This document shows positions 7,051 to 14,921 of a stretch of DNA of 22,021 bases, one piece after another. Each line of letters opens with the position of its first letter. Position 1 is the first letter of the stretch. A program made the translations under genes and the position numbers. Below the pieces are notes generated by a model. The model searched no databases, had not been told where the DNA came from, and worked only from the letters and a program-made list of their open reading frames with translations. This stretch comes from a virus, in IMG/VR virus record IMGVR_UViG_3300037553_000149, positions 1 through 22,021 of that record; one strand, written 5' to 3'.

Positions 7051-10000
7051 TGCCAGATGTCGCCCCGTGGGACATTTGGGTTGTCAACGCCACCACGCTG
7101 GCGAAGGTCGCCTACGTCTCAAACTGGAATGACTGCACATTCGGGGATCAGGTCAACGACCCTGGTCACGGCGCAGTCAACCTCGATTATGACGAGCCCT
7201 GGCTAACCACCTTCTACAACGACAACAGCGAGTTCCCCTGGGAAGGGAACTACGCCGTTCAGATTTACCGCAGTGGGTCTCTGGTTTTCACGTTCCTGAT
7301 CGAAGAGGCCGAAATCGAGTACGCGGGGCCACGCCGACGCGCCGTTATGGGTGGTCGCGGGTTGGCTGCTTGCCTGGAATGGGCGATTGTCATTCCCGAG
7401 AAGTACGACGATGGCCTTGTTGTAAGTGGCAACCTTGACCCTGACGCCCTTGTTGAGGTTATGGGCAGAGGGTTCGGAGCCACCCACAACGTGCAGGCCG
7501 ACCTGGAAACGCAGGCTGGGGACACGATGCCCAGGCACGGCACCATGGGCGACCCAGAGTCGTATCACGGGCCGAAGTACAAGGCTTACGGCGGTGGGGC
7601 GTTCGTCCACCTATTCAATGAAGCAAACACCGGCCTGCCGGCCACAACGGCCCTGTGGTTGGACACCGATTCGACGCCAGGCGGCACCCGTGGTGTCGAA
7701 GCCTGGACGACTGTCACCCTGGCGACCCTCGTTGGTGGGGGTGGTGCCGGCGACCGTAACGGCGACGCCGTTGATTGGCCTCTGAGCCTGTCATCGAACC
7801 TGTCCGAGCGGTACGACTCGAACGGCACGAGCACAGCCAACGAATGGAGTTACACGAGTACCTACACCGCCGATGACGTTCAGTGGCTGTTCGATTTACA
7901 GACAGGGCAGAACTACTTCCAGGTGCTCAACGAGTGTGTCGCCAAGACGGCCAACTCGCAGTGGAGGGTCGCCCCCAACGGCGAGATTTCGATAGCGAAA
8001 CTTCTCGGCTCTGACCTGTCAGCCACCGTGATGCTCACCGTCCCGCAGGCAGTTCGTTCTGCTAACTCGCTTCGCCGCACCGACCTGCGGACCTCCATGT
8101 TCATCTCCAACGATTTCGTCTTCGAGAGGGCAAACGACACAACCGCTGAGGCTACGTATGGCCGGCGGGAAGGGTTCGTCAAGTACGACAACACCCATGG
8201 CCAGTCGAACATCGACGCAGCCAATCAGGCTCTGAACGAGGTCAAGGATGTCCTCGATGAGTTCACGTTTCAGTACGTCGAAACGGACACCACGGAGGCG
8301 TGGACTGACTTCGGCATTTCTGACACGGTCAAGATCGAGTACGAACCTGGCGTCTTCTCATCCCGCCAGGTTGTCGGGCTCTCAGCAAATGTCAGCCCAG
8401 AAGAGTTCGCTGTTGAGATAACGATCGGCGAGGTCGTCGACAACGTCATTGCCCGCTTGAGGAAGGTGGAGGAAACCGAGCAGTATTCCCCGCAGATCAC
8501 CCAGGCGAACGCCTATTCGAGTGGCAAGCCAATGGCGCCGCTCAACATTGTCGCCGTCGCTGGGCAGGAGGGCGGGGACCGGTTCGCGACGGTCACCTTT
8601 GACCAGCCGAAGGGCTGGGAGAACGAAATGCTGCTGTATGAAGCCGTGGTCAATCCGGTCGACGCTCCCACGAAGACGTACCGGCGGACCACGTCAGTCA
8701 ATCGCCGCAGCACCCAACAGGAAGTCGTCATTCACGGCTTACCGTCAGGGCCTGAGGGCAAGGAGTACGAGGTTAGCGCCCGGTCGGTTACCAAGACGCA
8801 ACTCATAAGCGACTACCACGTAGGGGACGACTTCACTGTCGCTGCGTCCAGTCTCGATGACGTGACAGGCGAATCCGATGCGCCTGATGAGGTGTCTGGC
8901 ATCTCATTGTTCCCGATGTTGAACGCGATCCTGGTCAAGTTCAGCGATCTGAACGGTGGGAACGATCATGCGATGGTCGGGAACCGTGGGCGCTACGAAA
9001 TCCAAATCTCGAACAACGAATCAGGGGGCACCAACGGGAGTTTCAGCGAAACCAGCGGCAACGAGTGGACTCAAACCTTCGGCCTCCAGGAGTCCGGTTG
9101 GGATGAAGACGACGCTCAGACCTTCGTCGTCCCCAGCGGAGACGGGTTCATCTGCGCTGGGTTGAAGTCGGAATCACCCGCGAGAAGGCACTTTGTCAGG
9201 GTCAGGGCGGTCAACTGGGACAACACGCCGCAGGACGACTGGTCTGTGGGTTCAGGGGAGTATTCCGAATGGGTGGACCTGGACCTCGATGACCAGTCGC
9301 AACTCGGGGTGATAATCGGCAAAGAGGGCATCTACGCAACCCACATCAAGGCTGGGACTATCGACACCACGCGTATCGACACCGGCACGCTGACAGCGTC
9401 TAACGCTGACATAGGCCAGATTTTCACCTCTGCGATCAGGATGCCGCAGCCTGCCACCGCCGAGGATGCCGGCGAGTTGAACGACGGCACAACCGGCAAC
9501 GAGATGACGTTCAACATCGACCATGACGGCAACATTTGGTGGGGGAACTACGCCGACATTGACGATGCTAAGGCGGGTACGAACGCCGACACAGCCAACG
9601 GCACTGACGCTGCAACCTCTTGGATTGACAATACGGGCGATGTCCAGTTCATAGGCAGGATTTCCACTGGTGCGGGGTCCGCAACCGACATCTTTGCGAA
9701 CGGGAACGCTGGCGAGCCCCGCATGGTCATCGGTGACAACACCACCGACCTTGGTTTCGGGGGTAGCAGCGGGGGGTACGGGTACCTGTTGGGCTTCACC
9801 GCTAACTCCCTTGAGGCCATTCCCGGTCACACCGTTTTCACAGAGGAAAGGTGGATCGACGGGGACACCTCCTCCGCTTGGACGGGTGCCGCCTACTTGG
9901 TGGCTCCTCGTTTCCATAGTGGGTTCAAGTACGCGGGGGTCAGACTTCGTGATCCATCGGGTGCTAGTGGTGACGGCGAGGCGATTTTGGTCCACCCGAA

Positions 10001-12587
10001 GGACATGGACTACATGGGTCTCATCATGGGGGCGAGGCCCGAAGCCACCGGCACCGCCTACGCCGAGGTAACGGGTGTCGTTACCGCTCCCGGCGGGTTC
10101 AAGATCACAAGCCACGCCATCGCTACCGGTACGCCCGGTGGGTTGACGTTGGATTCCGGCACTCCGGCTACTGGTGATGACGACACCGGTGCGGCCAGGG
10201 TCAAGTTGTGGAACGACGGTGGTGACCTCATGTGGGGCGACACCAACGTCGGTGGTGGCAGTGGCGACATCACTGCGGTGACCACGGCCGCGACCTCCGG
10301 CTTGGCGGGCGGGGTACTTACAGGGGCCGCTGATTTGAGTCTCGATTTCAACGGTTTGGATACTGGGACTTCTGTGGTGGCAGGGGGCCTTGCTTCCGAC
10401 TATGTGGCCTTCTACGACTCCTCAACCAGTTCTCACAAGAAGGTCCGATTTGCCAACATCGCCCATTCGTGGTTCAAGGCGGATGGGTTGGCCGACATGG
10501 GTTCAAGTAACACGGCCACATCCGATTTGTTGATGGTTTATGACGACAGTGCGAGTCTCGCCAAGAAGGTCGATCTCGCTGAAATCATCGCTTTGAGCCC
10601 ACAGGGCACCGTTACAGCGGTCGACGTGGTCGCCGATCGCGGCTTGTACCTGTCGGGGGCATCCAGCCCAACCCCGTCTATTGGGCTGAGTCTGTTGACT
10701 GCTTTGGATGAGATCACCCCGGTCGTTGGCGATTGGGTGGCGATTCACGACAACTCCCTTGGCTACGCGAAGCGGGTGACGATCCAGGACATAAACGACC
10801 TGGGCCCACAGGGCGACATCGAGACTGTAACGGCAGGCTTCACGAGCGGCATGTCAGTCACCAGCGGCACAGGCCCCATCCCAGACATCTCTCTGAATCT
10901 GGGGAAACTGGGAGAAGTGCTAACCCCGACGTTGGGCGACAAGGTCGGCATTTACGACACCTCCCTCGCCACTACGGGGTACTGCACGATTCAGGACATC
11001 AACGATCTGGGTCCGCAGGGCACAGGCGACGGTGACCTCACCGCCGTAACAGTCAGTATCACGAGTGGCCTCTCCGTCACTAGCGGCACTGGCCCTATCC
11101 CAGACATCTCTCTAAACCTGGGGAAACTGACATACGCAACCCCGGTGGTCGGTGACAAGGTCGGCATTTACGACAACAGCGCCGCCGTTACGCGGTATTG
11201 CACGATTCAGAACATCCTCGACCTGGCCGCTGCTGGGGATGGTGATGTCACTGGCATCTTGACTGGCGCCACTTCCGGCCTTTATACCGTTTCTAGCGGC
11301 GGGCCAATCCCTGACATCAGGCTTGATTTGTCACGGCTGACTGCTGGAAGCCTGCACTGGGGCGACTACATAGCCATGCACGATGTCTCCGCTAGCGGGA
11401 CTTACAGGACCACCGCGCAGGATATTGCCGACATCGCCATTACCACGCACCTGACGAATGGTGGGATTTGGCAGACGGGCGCTAACGGCACAATCGGAAT
11501 CAGTTTCAGCAACATGCTCGCCTACCCGACGCCGACGACGACCGATCTTCTGATGTTCTACGACTCGTCGACCGCAGGCGTCTCGTACCAGACCATCTGG
11601 TCAATCCTCGCCCTAGCCCCACAGACCACAGCCTTCACAAATGGTGGGCTTTATACGAGCACTACTTCGTCCGCGTCCGGCACAATGAAAATCAGTTTTG
11701 GCAATATGACGTTATCGACAGCGTCAGCAGCCGATCTTCTGTGCTTCCAAATCGGCTCCTCTAACGTCGTTGGGTACAACTCCGTCGCGAACGTGCTCAA
11801 CCTGGTGGGGGGCGCAACTACCCCGGTTACGCATGACTTCTATTTGAGTGGTAGCCGCATCATTCAAGCCACTGGGAACCTCTACATGCGTAGTGGCTCG
11901 GGTGCCAACTATGGGGCTGTCGCATGGTCAAATGGCGTGACAAGCCTTTATTACGCGACTGGTACTCAGTTGCAGACTGGCACCAGCGGCGTTTCGATCC
12001 ACGGCGTCAATCTCTGGCCCTCCACCCACAACACCCAGAATCTTGGGTTGTCGGGGAACTGGTGGAAGTATTCGTACCACTACAAGATGGACGCTTCGGT
12101 GTTGCCCAGTTGGTCTGGTACCGGTTGGTACATGTGGATAAACGACGCCGATCAGGTGATGAGAGCGACATCATCGGAGCGTGTCAAGACGGGCGTCACC
12201 ACGATTTCGCCAACGGACGCCTTGGCTCGAATCAAGGGTCTCCGGCCTGTTGAGTTCACACCCACGAACAACCCGAGTGATCTGGTAATCGACGACCTGT
12301 GGCAGTATGAGCGTTTCAAGGGCTTCATCGCAGAAGAGGTGGCGGTGGTAGACCACGATTACGGCGTGTGGAACTGGTGGAAGTCGGATGACCCTGAGAG
12401 CGAGGGCTACGACAAGACGCTGCCTAGCCTCTGTTCGATCCAAGACGAGTGGACCGAAGAAGAGGTCACCGCCTACTACGATCTTGACAAAGCGAACCCT
12501 GTCATGTTCGATGTCCACGCCATTTTGGCCGACTCTGTCGCTGCCATTCAGGCGCTAGAGGCCCGCATCGCGGTCCTGGAAAGTTAG
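7050..12587 (+). CDS. Baseplate hub-tail fibre fusion with C-terminal peptidase S74 chaperone
   Basis: This 1,845-residue protein appears to join hub, fibre and receptor-binding functions. Residues 1-480 resemble the Gp37-like hub family of siphoviruses (start PWDIWVVNATT, then a beta-rich fold with GGRGLAACLEW). Residues about 494-590 and 610-747 look like fibronectin type III domains. Residues 752-789 are a fibre-shaft linker (GIYATHIKAGTIDTTRID). Residues about 800-1090 are a glycine-rich beta region. Residues 1117-1580 carry eight bead repeats, listed separately. From about 1600 the chain leads to an S74 intramolecular chaperone starting at Ser1708. Serine 1708 and Lys1713 (SSERVK) match the catalytic dyad spacing of endosialidase-type chaperones, so the last 138 residues are probably cut off after trimerisation. 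The start overlaps the Dit stop. A single polypeptide with both ends is unusual, because hub and fibre are often separate genes. Confidence 0.85.
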   Translation: MPDVAPWDIWVVNATTLAKVAYVSNWNDCTFGDQVNDPGHGAVNLDYDEPWLTTFYNDNSEFPWEGNYAVQIYRSGSLVFTFLIEEAEIEYAGPRRRAVMGGRGLAACLEWAIVIPEKYDDGLVVSGNLDPDALVEVMGRGFGATHNVQADLETQAGDTMPRHGTMGDPESYHGPKYKAYGGGAFVHLFNEANTGLPATTALWLDTDSTPGGTRGVEAWTTVTLATLVGGGGAGDRNGDAVDWPLSLSSNLSERYDSNGTSTANEWSYTSTYTADDVQWLFDLQTGQNYFQVLNECVAKTANSQWRVAPNGEISIAKLLGSDLSATVMLTVPQAVRSANSLRRTDLRTSMFISNDFVFERANDTTAEATYGRREGFVKYDNTHGQSNIDAANQALNEVKDVLDEFTFQYVETDTTEAWTDFGISDTVKIEYEPGVFSSRQVVGLSANVSPEEFAVEITIGEVVDNVIARLRKVEETEQYSPQITQANAYSSGKPMAPLNIVAVAGQEGGDRFATVTFDQPKGWENEMLLYEAVVNPVDAPTKTYRRTTSVNRRSTQQEVVIHGLPSGPEGKEYEVSARSVTKTQLISDYHVGDDFTVAASSLDDVTGESDAPDEVSGISLFPMLNAILVKFSDLNGGNDHAMVGNRGRYEIQISNNESGGTNGSFSETSGNEWTQTFGLQESGWDEDDAQTFVVPSGDGFICAGLKSESPARRHFVRVRAVNWDNTPQDDWSVGSGEYSEWVDLDLDDQSQLGVIIGKEGIYATHIKAGTIDTTRIDTGTLTASNADIGQIFTSAIRMPQPATAEDAGELNDGTTGNEMTFNIDHDGNIWWGNYADIDDAKAGTNADTANGTDAATSWIDNTGDVQFIGRISTGAGSATDIFANGNAGEPRMVIGDNTTDLGFGGSSGGYGYLLGFTANSLEAIPGHTVFTEERWIDGDTSSAWTGAAYLVAPRFHSGFKYAGVRLRDPSGASGDGEAILVHPKDMDYMGLIMGARPEATGTAYAEVTGVVTAPGGFKITSHAIATGTPGGLTLDSGTPATGDDDTGAARVKLWNDGGDLMWGDTNVGGGSGDITAVTTAATSGLAGGVLTGAADLSLDFNGLDTGTSVVAGGLASDYVAFYDSSTSSHKKVRFANIAHSWFKADGLADMGSSNTATSDLLMVYDDSASLAKKVDLAEIIALSPQGTVTAVDVVADRGLYLSGASSPTPSIGLSLLTALDEITPVVGDWVAIHDNSLGYAKRVTIQDINDLGPQGDIETVTAGFTSGMSVTSGTGPIPDISLNLGKLGEVLTPTLGDKVGIYDTSLATTGYCTIQDINDLGPQGTGDGDLTAVTVSITSGLSVTSGTGPIPDISLNLGKLTYATPVVGDKVGIYDNSAAVTRYCTIQNILDLAAAGDGDVTGILTGATSGLYTVSSGGPIPDIRLDLSRLTAGSLHWGDYIAMHDVSASGTYRTTAQDIADIAITTHLTNGGIWQTGANGTIGISFSNMLAYPTPTTTDLLMFYDSSTAGVSYQTIWSILALAPQTTAFTNGGLYTSTTSSASGTMKISFGNMTLSTASAADLLCFQIGSSNVVGYNSVANVLNLVGGATTPVTHDFYLSGSRIIQATGNLYMRSGSGANYGAVAWSNGVTSLYYATGTQLQTGTSGVSIHGVNLWPSTHNTQNLGLSGNWWKYSYHYKMDASVLPSWSGTGWYMWINDADQVMRATSSERVKTGVTTISPTDALARIKGLRPVEFTPTNNPSDLVIDDLWQYERFKGFIAEEVAVVDHDYGVWNWWKSDDPESEGYDKTLPSLCSIQDEWTEEEVTAYYDLDKANPVMFDVHAILADSVAAIQALEARIAVLES
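10398..11815 (+). repeat. Eight bead repeats in the tail fibre, 42-72 residues apart
   Basis: The motif (G/S)D-hydrophobic-x-(I/F/V)-(Y/H)-D-x-S followed after about 10 residues by a helix such as TIQDINDL recurs with its first Asp codon at 10398, 10524, 10731, 10938, 11154, 11364, 11544 and 11733. Spacings are 126, 207, 207, 216, 210, 180 and 189 bases. Repeats 3-5 are the most alike and are separated by near-identical SGTGPIPDISLNLGKL strands. Repeats 7 and 8 have diverged and repeat 8 has lost the Asp-x-Ser part. Similar bead repeats occur in fibres of environmental phages and probably form a trimeric shaft. The number of repeats is likely to vary between related phages. Confidence 0.75.
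10857..11129 (+). repeat. 54-base direct repeat pair with only silent differences
   Basis: Bases 10857-10910 and 11076-11129 differ at 5 of 54 positions. All five are third codon positions (ACC/ACT, ACA/ACT, CCC/CCT, CTG/CTA, AAT/AAC), so the encoded 18 residues are identical. It lies between bead repeats 3-4 and 4-5. This is a segmental duplication under protein-level constraint. Confidence 0.85.
12171..12587 (+). other. Peptidase S74 (endosialidase-type) intramolecular chaperone domain
   Basis: The last 138 codons of the fibre gene encode the domain that trimerises the fibre and then cuts itself off. Visible marks are SSERVKTGVTTI at the start (Ser1708 nucleophile, Lys1713), ALARIKGLRPVEF, then FKGFIAEEVAVVD, and a C-terminal coiled coil (VAAIQALEARIAVLES). 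The order S-x4-K, L-R-P-V-x-F, G-F-I-A-E-E-V and a terminal coiled coil matches the family. Cleavage is expected between Thr1707 and Ser1708. Confidence 0.85.
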
Positions 12588-12602
12588 GAGTAGGATAAGA
12601 CA

Positions 12603-12800
12603 ATGGCTCACTTGGCATTAGCAGCAACCATCCCTGACGGGCAACTTGAAGCGTTCGACGTTTACCTCGGTAACTCGAACGCGTCTGAGGCCGACAGGCT
12701 CACAGCGGTCGGCACTTGGCTCCAGAGGATGGTGGACGAGGAACTCTGGAACATGGCCAGGCAAGCCGCTTTGGCGGCGGTTGCTGATCCCACGGCGTAG
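12603..12800 (+). CDS. Small protein of unknown function after the fibre gene
   Basis: A 65-residue, mostly helical, slightly acidic protein starting 15 bases after the fibre stop. The ATG is preceded by the purine-rich AGGAG and AGGATAAG, giving a workable ribosome binding site, so it is probably co-expressed with the fibre gene. Residues about 12-35 read like a helix-turn-helix of charged and polar residues (DGQLEAFDVYLGNSNASEADR), and the rest is an amphipathic helix (WLQRMVDEELWNMARQAALA). No cysteines, signal peptide or membrane span. Short helical genes at this place may be fibre-assembly helpers, but the sequence does not show a function. The minus-strand frame opposite it is not convincing. 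Confidence 0.65.
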   Translation: MAHLALAATIPDGQLEAFDVYLGNSNASEADRLTAVGTWLQRMVDEELWNMARQAALAAVADPTA

Positions 12801-12810
12801 ACTCCCCTCC
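12798..12810 (+). promoter_or_regulatory. Possible leaderless -10 box before the coiled-coil gene
   Basis: TAGACT at 12798-12803 fits TANNNT, lies seven bases before the ATG at 12811, and uses the stop codon of the previous gene as its first three bases. The intervening CCCCTCC is the opposite of a Shine-Dalgarno site. The spacing is one base longer than in the three stronger examples in this window. Confidence 0.3.
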
Positions 12811-12978
12811 ATGCCAGACCCAGAAATCGACGTTCAGAACGTCATCAACCGACTCACCAATCAGATCGCTCAGATGACAGCCGAGATCGCTGTCAAGGAT
12901 GCCCTGATCGAGGCCTGGAAAGCCCAGGCTGACGCCCAGGACAGCGTCGTCGCTGAACCGGTGCCCGCCGAAGACTAA
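12811..12978 (+). CDS. 55-residue coiled-coil protein of unknown function
   Basis: The reading frame from ATG 12811 gives a 55-residue protein with a clear heptad pattern over residues about 9-40 (VINRLTNQIAQMTAEIAVKD) and an acidic, proline-containing end (EPVPAED). Length and pattern suggest a small oligomeric coiled coil. The frame remains open upstream to 12646, but that part overlaps the preceding gene and has arginine- and threonine-rich shadow composition, so the internal ATG is preferred. There is no Shine-Dalgarno site. Initiation may be from a leaderless transcript or by re-initiation after the previous stop ten bases upstream. It could be a virion accessory protein or a scaffold; nothing in the sequence decides. 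Confidence 0.6.
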   Translation: MPDPEIDVQNVINRLTNQIAQMTAEIAVKDALIEAWKAQADAQDSVVAEPVPAED

Positions 12979-12983
12979 GACTG

Positions 12984-13232
12984 ATGCCATCGACCGCGTA
13001 CCGGTATCGACTCGGGTGCGCGGTCCCTCTCCTTGAGACGGCGCAGGACCTCGCTCTGGGGATTCGGCTGTTTGATAAAGACGCCCATGTCCACATCAAG
13101 GAGTCCGGTGAGGACGACTTCTGGGACATCGTGGCCCTGTTCAACCTGGGTGGCGGGAAGGCGGCGTTCGGGGTGCTGTCTCTGCTGTTCGCGAACGCTG
13201 TTGAGCAGGCGGGCGGTCGGGAACTCTCCTAG
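12984..13232 (+). CDS. Hypothetical protein, 82 residues
   Basis: A small protein starting six bases after the previous stop and ending just before the early promoter. It reads MPSTAYRYRLGCAVPLLETA, continues with a charged middle (DKDAHVHIKESGEDDFWD) and ends in a hydrophobic glycine/alanine-rich helix (residues about 50-72). Amino acid composition is balanced, unlike the arginine-rich overlapping frame at 13033-13263, which I reject. The ribosome binding site is poor (AAGAC). The hydrophobic end is too short and too interrupted for me to call a holin. It is the last gene of the late block. Confidence 0.55.
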   Translation: MPSTAYRYRLGCAVPLLETAQDLALGIRLFDKDAHVHIKESGEDDFWDIVALFNLGGGKAAFGVLSLLFANAVEQAGGRELS

Positions 13233-13235
13233 GTG

Positions 13236-13264
13236 TTGTGTCTACTGCCAAGCGGCGGTATAGT
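13236..13264 (+). promoter_or_regulatory. Early promoter P1 before the replication/recombination operon
   Basis: TTGTGT at 13236-13241 and TATAGT at 13259-13264 are separated by exactly 17 bases. The -10 box matches TATAAT at five of six positions and the -35 matches TTGACA at the first three. A start near 13271 would give a 28-base leader holding the AGGAGGAG ribosome binding site at 13285-13292. It sits in the only sizeable gap between the late genes and the replication genes. The spacer shares CTGCC and CGGTA with two later promoters. Confidence 0.6.
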
Positions 13265-13298
13265 TCCCCTACACGATCCCCAGTAGGAGGAGCAAGAC

Positions 13299-14003
13299 AT
13301 GGCGCAGATTGCCGAAGACTACGTATCACCTTCCGTCCGTTGGGGGGTCCTCAAGCAGGACTACCCCGAAGCGATCGCCGAGTTTTCCGAGATGACGGGA
13401 GTCGAACTTGGCATCCCCGAGAAGTTCGGGGGCTCCGACAACTACTGCGTCGCGCAGATTCTCCTGCGCCCCACAGACGAGTTGCCCATCGTCGGGTACA
13501 AGCCGTTCTCCGACGCCAAGTCCAACAAGAACGACCACCCGTCCGACGCGTGGAACATCTTGTGCACCAAGGCCCTGGGGCGCGCTCTCAAGAGGGCCGG
13601 TTACGCCGACACTGCTGGGGAGATGAAACTCATCGTCCAGTACAAGCGGCGGAACGCCGAACACGACGCGATTCGTGGTGGCGGTTCACCCGACGCCGAC
13701 CACGAACACGTTGTCGAGGGGCTCACCGAGAAGGTGGGGGTCCCTGAGTTCGCCGTCCACATCGAGAACGACGAGGTTGTTTACTCCGACGATTGGGAGA
13801 GCGACGAGGCGATGGCCAAGGCCCACGTCGAACTCAAGGAGATGGTCAACAATCTGCCTCTTGGCTATGCGGACTCGGCCCGTGAGGCCCACCAGAAACT
13901 CAATGGCCGGCAGTGGCCGATCATGAAGGTCAGCCAATACAACTCCGTCTTCAACACCGTCACGAATCTCCACGCTGAGGCCATAGCGGAGATGAGTGAA
14001 TGA
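13299..14003 (+). CDS. Putative DNA single-strand annealing protein (ERF/Rad52-like)
   Basis: A 234-residue protein that heads the early operon behind a promoter and an excellent ribosome binding site (AGGAGGAG, six bases from the ATG). Residues about 84-103 (DAWNILCTKALGRALKRAGY) have the K-A-L-x-R-A-L-K-x-x-G-Y helix seen in ERF, Sak and other phage single-strand annealing proteins. The N-terminal 110 residues alternate strands and helices as in their cores, and the C-terminal part, after an acidic linker, forms a separate helical domain. Such proteins anneal complementary strands and promote recombination-dependent replication. Neighbours support this: a HIRAN protein, a RusA resolvase and a HARP-SNF2 helicase. 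It could instead be another single-strand DNA binding or replication protein. The stop overlaps the next start (ATGA). Confidence 0.5.
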   Translation: MAQIAEDYVSPSVRWGVLKQDYPEAIAEFSEMTGVELGIPEKFGGSDNYCVAQILLRPTDELPIVGYKPFSDAKSNKNDHPSDAWNILCTKALGRALKRAGYADTAGEMKLIVQYKRRNAEHDAIRGGGSPDADHEHVVEGLTEKVGVPEFAVHIENDEVVYSDDWESDEAMAKAHVELKEMVNNLPLGYADSAREAHQKLNGRQWPIMKVSQYNSVFNTVTNLHAEAIAEMSE

Positions 14004-14344
14004 AGTCCCCGTTTGAGGTCCCGGTTGCCGGCGTGACGTTCCGCCCTGGTTACCCGAAGAACCTTTGGGACATCGCCGGTGCCATGGTCGAAGTGTTTGG
14101 CAAGACGCCGAGGGTCATAGCGACTCTCGTCAGGGAGCCTGAGAACGAACACGACCCGAACGCCATCAAGGTGCTCGTCGCCGCCGAGCATGTCGGTTAC
14201 ATCCCGTCACGCGAGGCTGGCGGGCTGGCCCCCCTAATGGACGCTGGCGAACGGTGGTGTGGTCTGGTAGACCGTCTTGTCGTTTCACCCGAGAACCCAG
14301 AACAACCTGGGCTGAGAGTAAAGGTGGTCAAGGATGAATCTTGA
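14000..14344 (+). CDS. Stand-alone HIRAN domain protein
   Basis: A 114-residue protein consisting almost wholly of a HIRAN domain. The family signature is plain: VAGVTFR near residue 10, a central LVREPENEHDPNAIKVLV (residues about 43-60), HVGYIPSREAGGLAPLMDAG (about 64-84). HIRAN domains bind 3' ends of single-stranded DNA at stalled forks; in eukaryotes the domain is fused to the SNF2 fork-remodelling helicase HLTF. Here it is separate, while a HARP-SNF2 helicase is encoded about 3.2 kb downstream. It overlaps the preceding gene (ATGA) and the following one by 11 bases, so translation is tightly coupled. Function in this phage is inferred. Confidence 0.85.
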   Translation: MKSPFEVPVAGVTFRPGYPKNLWDIAGAMVEVFGKTPRVIATLVREPENEHDPNAIKVLVAAEHVGYIPSREAGGLAPLMDAGERWCGLVDRLVVSPENPEQPGLRVKVVKDES

Positions 14345-14921
14345 CGAACGGATAGCCGAGATTGACGCGATGGCAGGGGAACTCCGCAGGTCGCTCGACA
14401 TGGCGATCGCCGAGGCCAAGGAGAACGCCGAGGACGCCGTCTATGGCCCCGAGGACACCCTCCAGGGCACTGCGAACTCGATGGTGGACCTCTTGGAGGT
14501 CATCAAGGCCCACAAGTCGGTGATGCGCGACGTGGACAACGAAGCGAATCCGACGCTGGTGTCGATCATGGACAACCTGGGGACCCGCAAGTTCGAGAGG
14601 GGTGGGCTCCTTGTTGAGAAGAAGCAGTCGTCCTACCGCTCCAACTGGCAGAACAACGTCCTTGTCCGGTCAGTGGTGAATACCGCCATGGACGAGATTG
14701 CCGACCGTGAGTACGTCGATCAGGAGACTGGGGAACCGATCAGCGAGCGCGCCATTCTGGCCCCGTGGATCGAAGCCATCGTGGAGCGTCTGCTGGAGTG
14801 TGCTGCGTTCCGTGACTGGCGTGTCACCGCCTTGCGTGCCCGTGTCCCTGGGCTCGATCCAGACAACTTTTGTGACGTGAAGCGTTCCACTAAGGCGACG
14901 ATTTCCAGGGTCAAGAACTGA
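14334..14921 (+). CDS. Hypothetical protein of the replication operon, 195 residues
   Basis: A helical, acidic protein. Residues 1-70 form a long predicted helical stretch (NLDERIAEIDAMAGELRRSL, then VDLLEVIKAHKSVMRDVDNE). Residues about 80-110 hold a basic/aromatic segment (FERGGLLVEKKQSSYRSNWQ) of a kind often found in early proteins of actinophages beside annealing and nuclease genes: a short beta hairpin, then K-x-S-S-x-R-x-x-W. I do not know a biochemical function for it. No cysteine cluster, membrane span or nuclease motif is visible. The start lies inside the end of the HIRAN gene and its stop shares a base with the next ATG (TGATG), placing it firmly in the operon. A role as a partner of the annealing protein is possible but unproven. 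Confidence 0.75.
   Translation: MNLDERIAEIDAMAGELRRSLDMAIAEAKENAEDAVYGPEDTLQGTANSMVDLLEVIKAHKSVMRDVDNEANPTLVSIMDNLGTRKFERGGLLVEKKQSSYRSNWQNNVLVRSVVNTAMDEIADREYVDQETGEPISERAILAPWIEAIVERLLECAAFRDWRVTALRARVPGLDPDNFCDVKRSTKATISRVKN

Noticed and set aside
13033-13263. 76-codon frame overlapping the 82-residue gene before P1
   Set aside because: Arg/Ser/Cys-rich shadow composition that also runs into the promoter. The 82-residue frame has balanced composition.
12588-13298. Holin/endolysin cassette after the tail fibre
   Set aside because: The three small proteins lack convincing membrane spans or hydrolase motifs. The hydrophobic end of the 82-residue protein is too short and interrupted.
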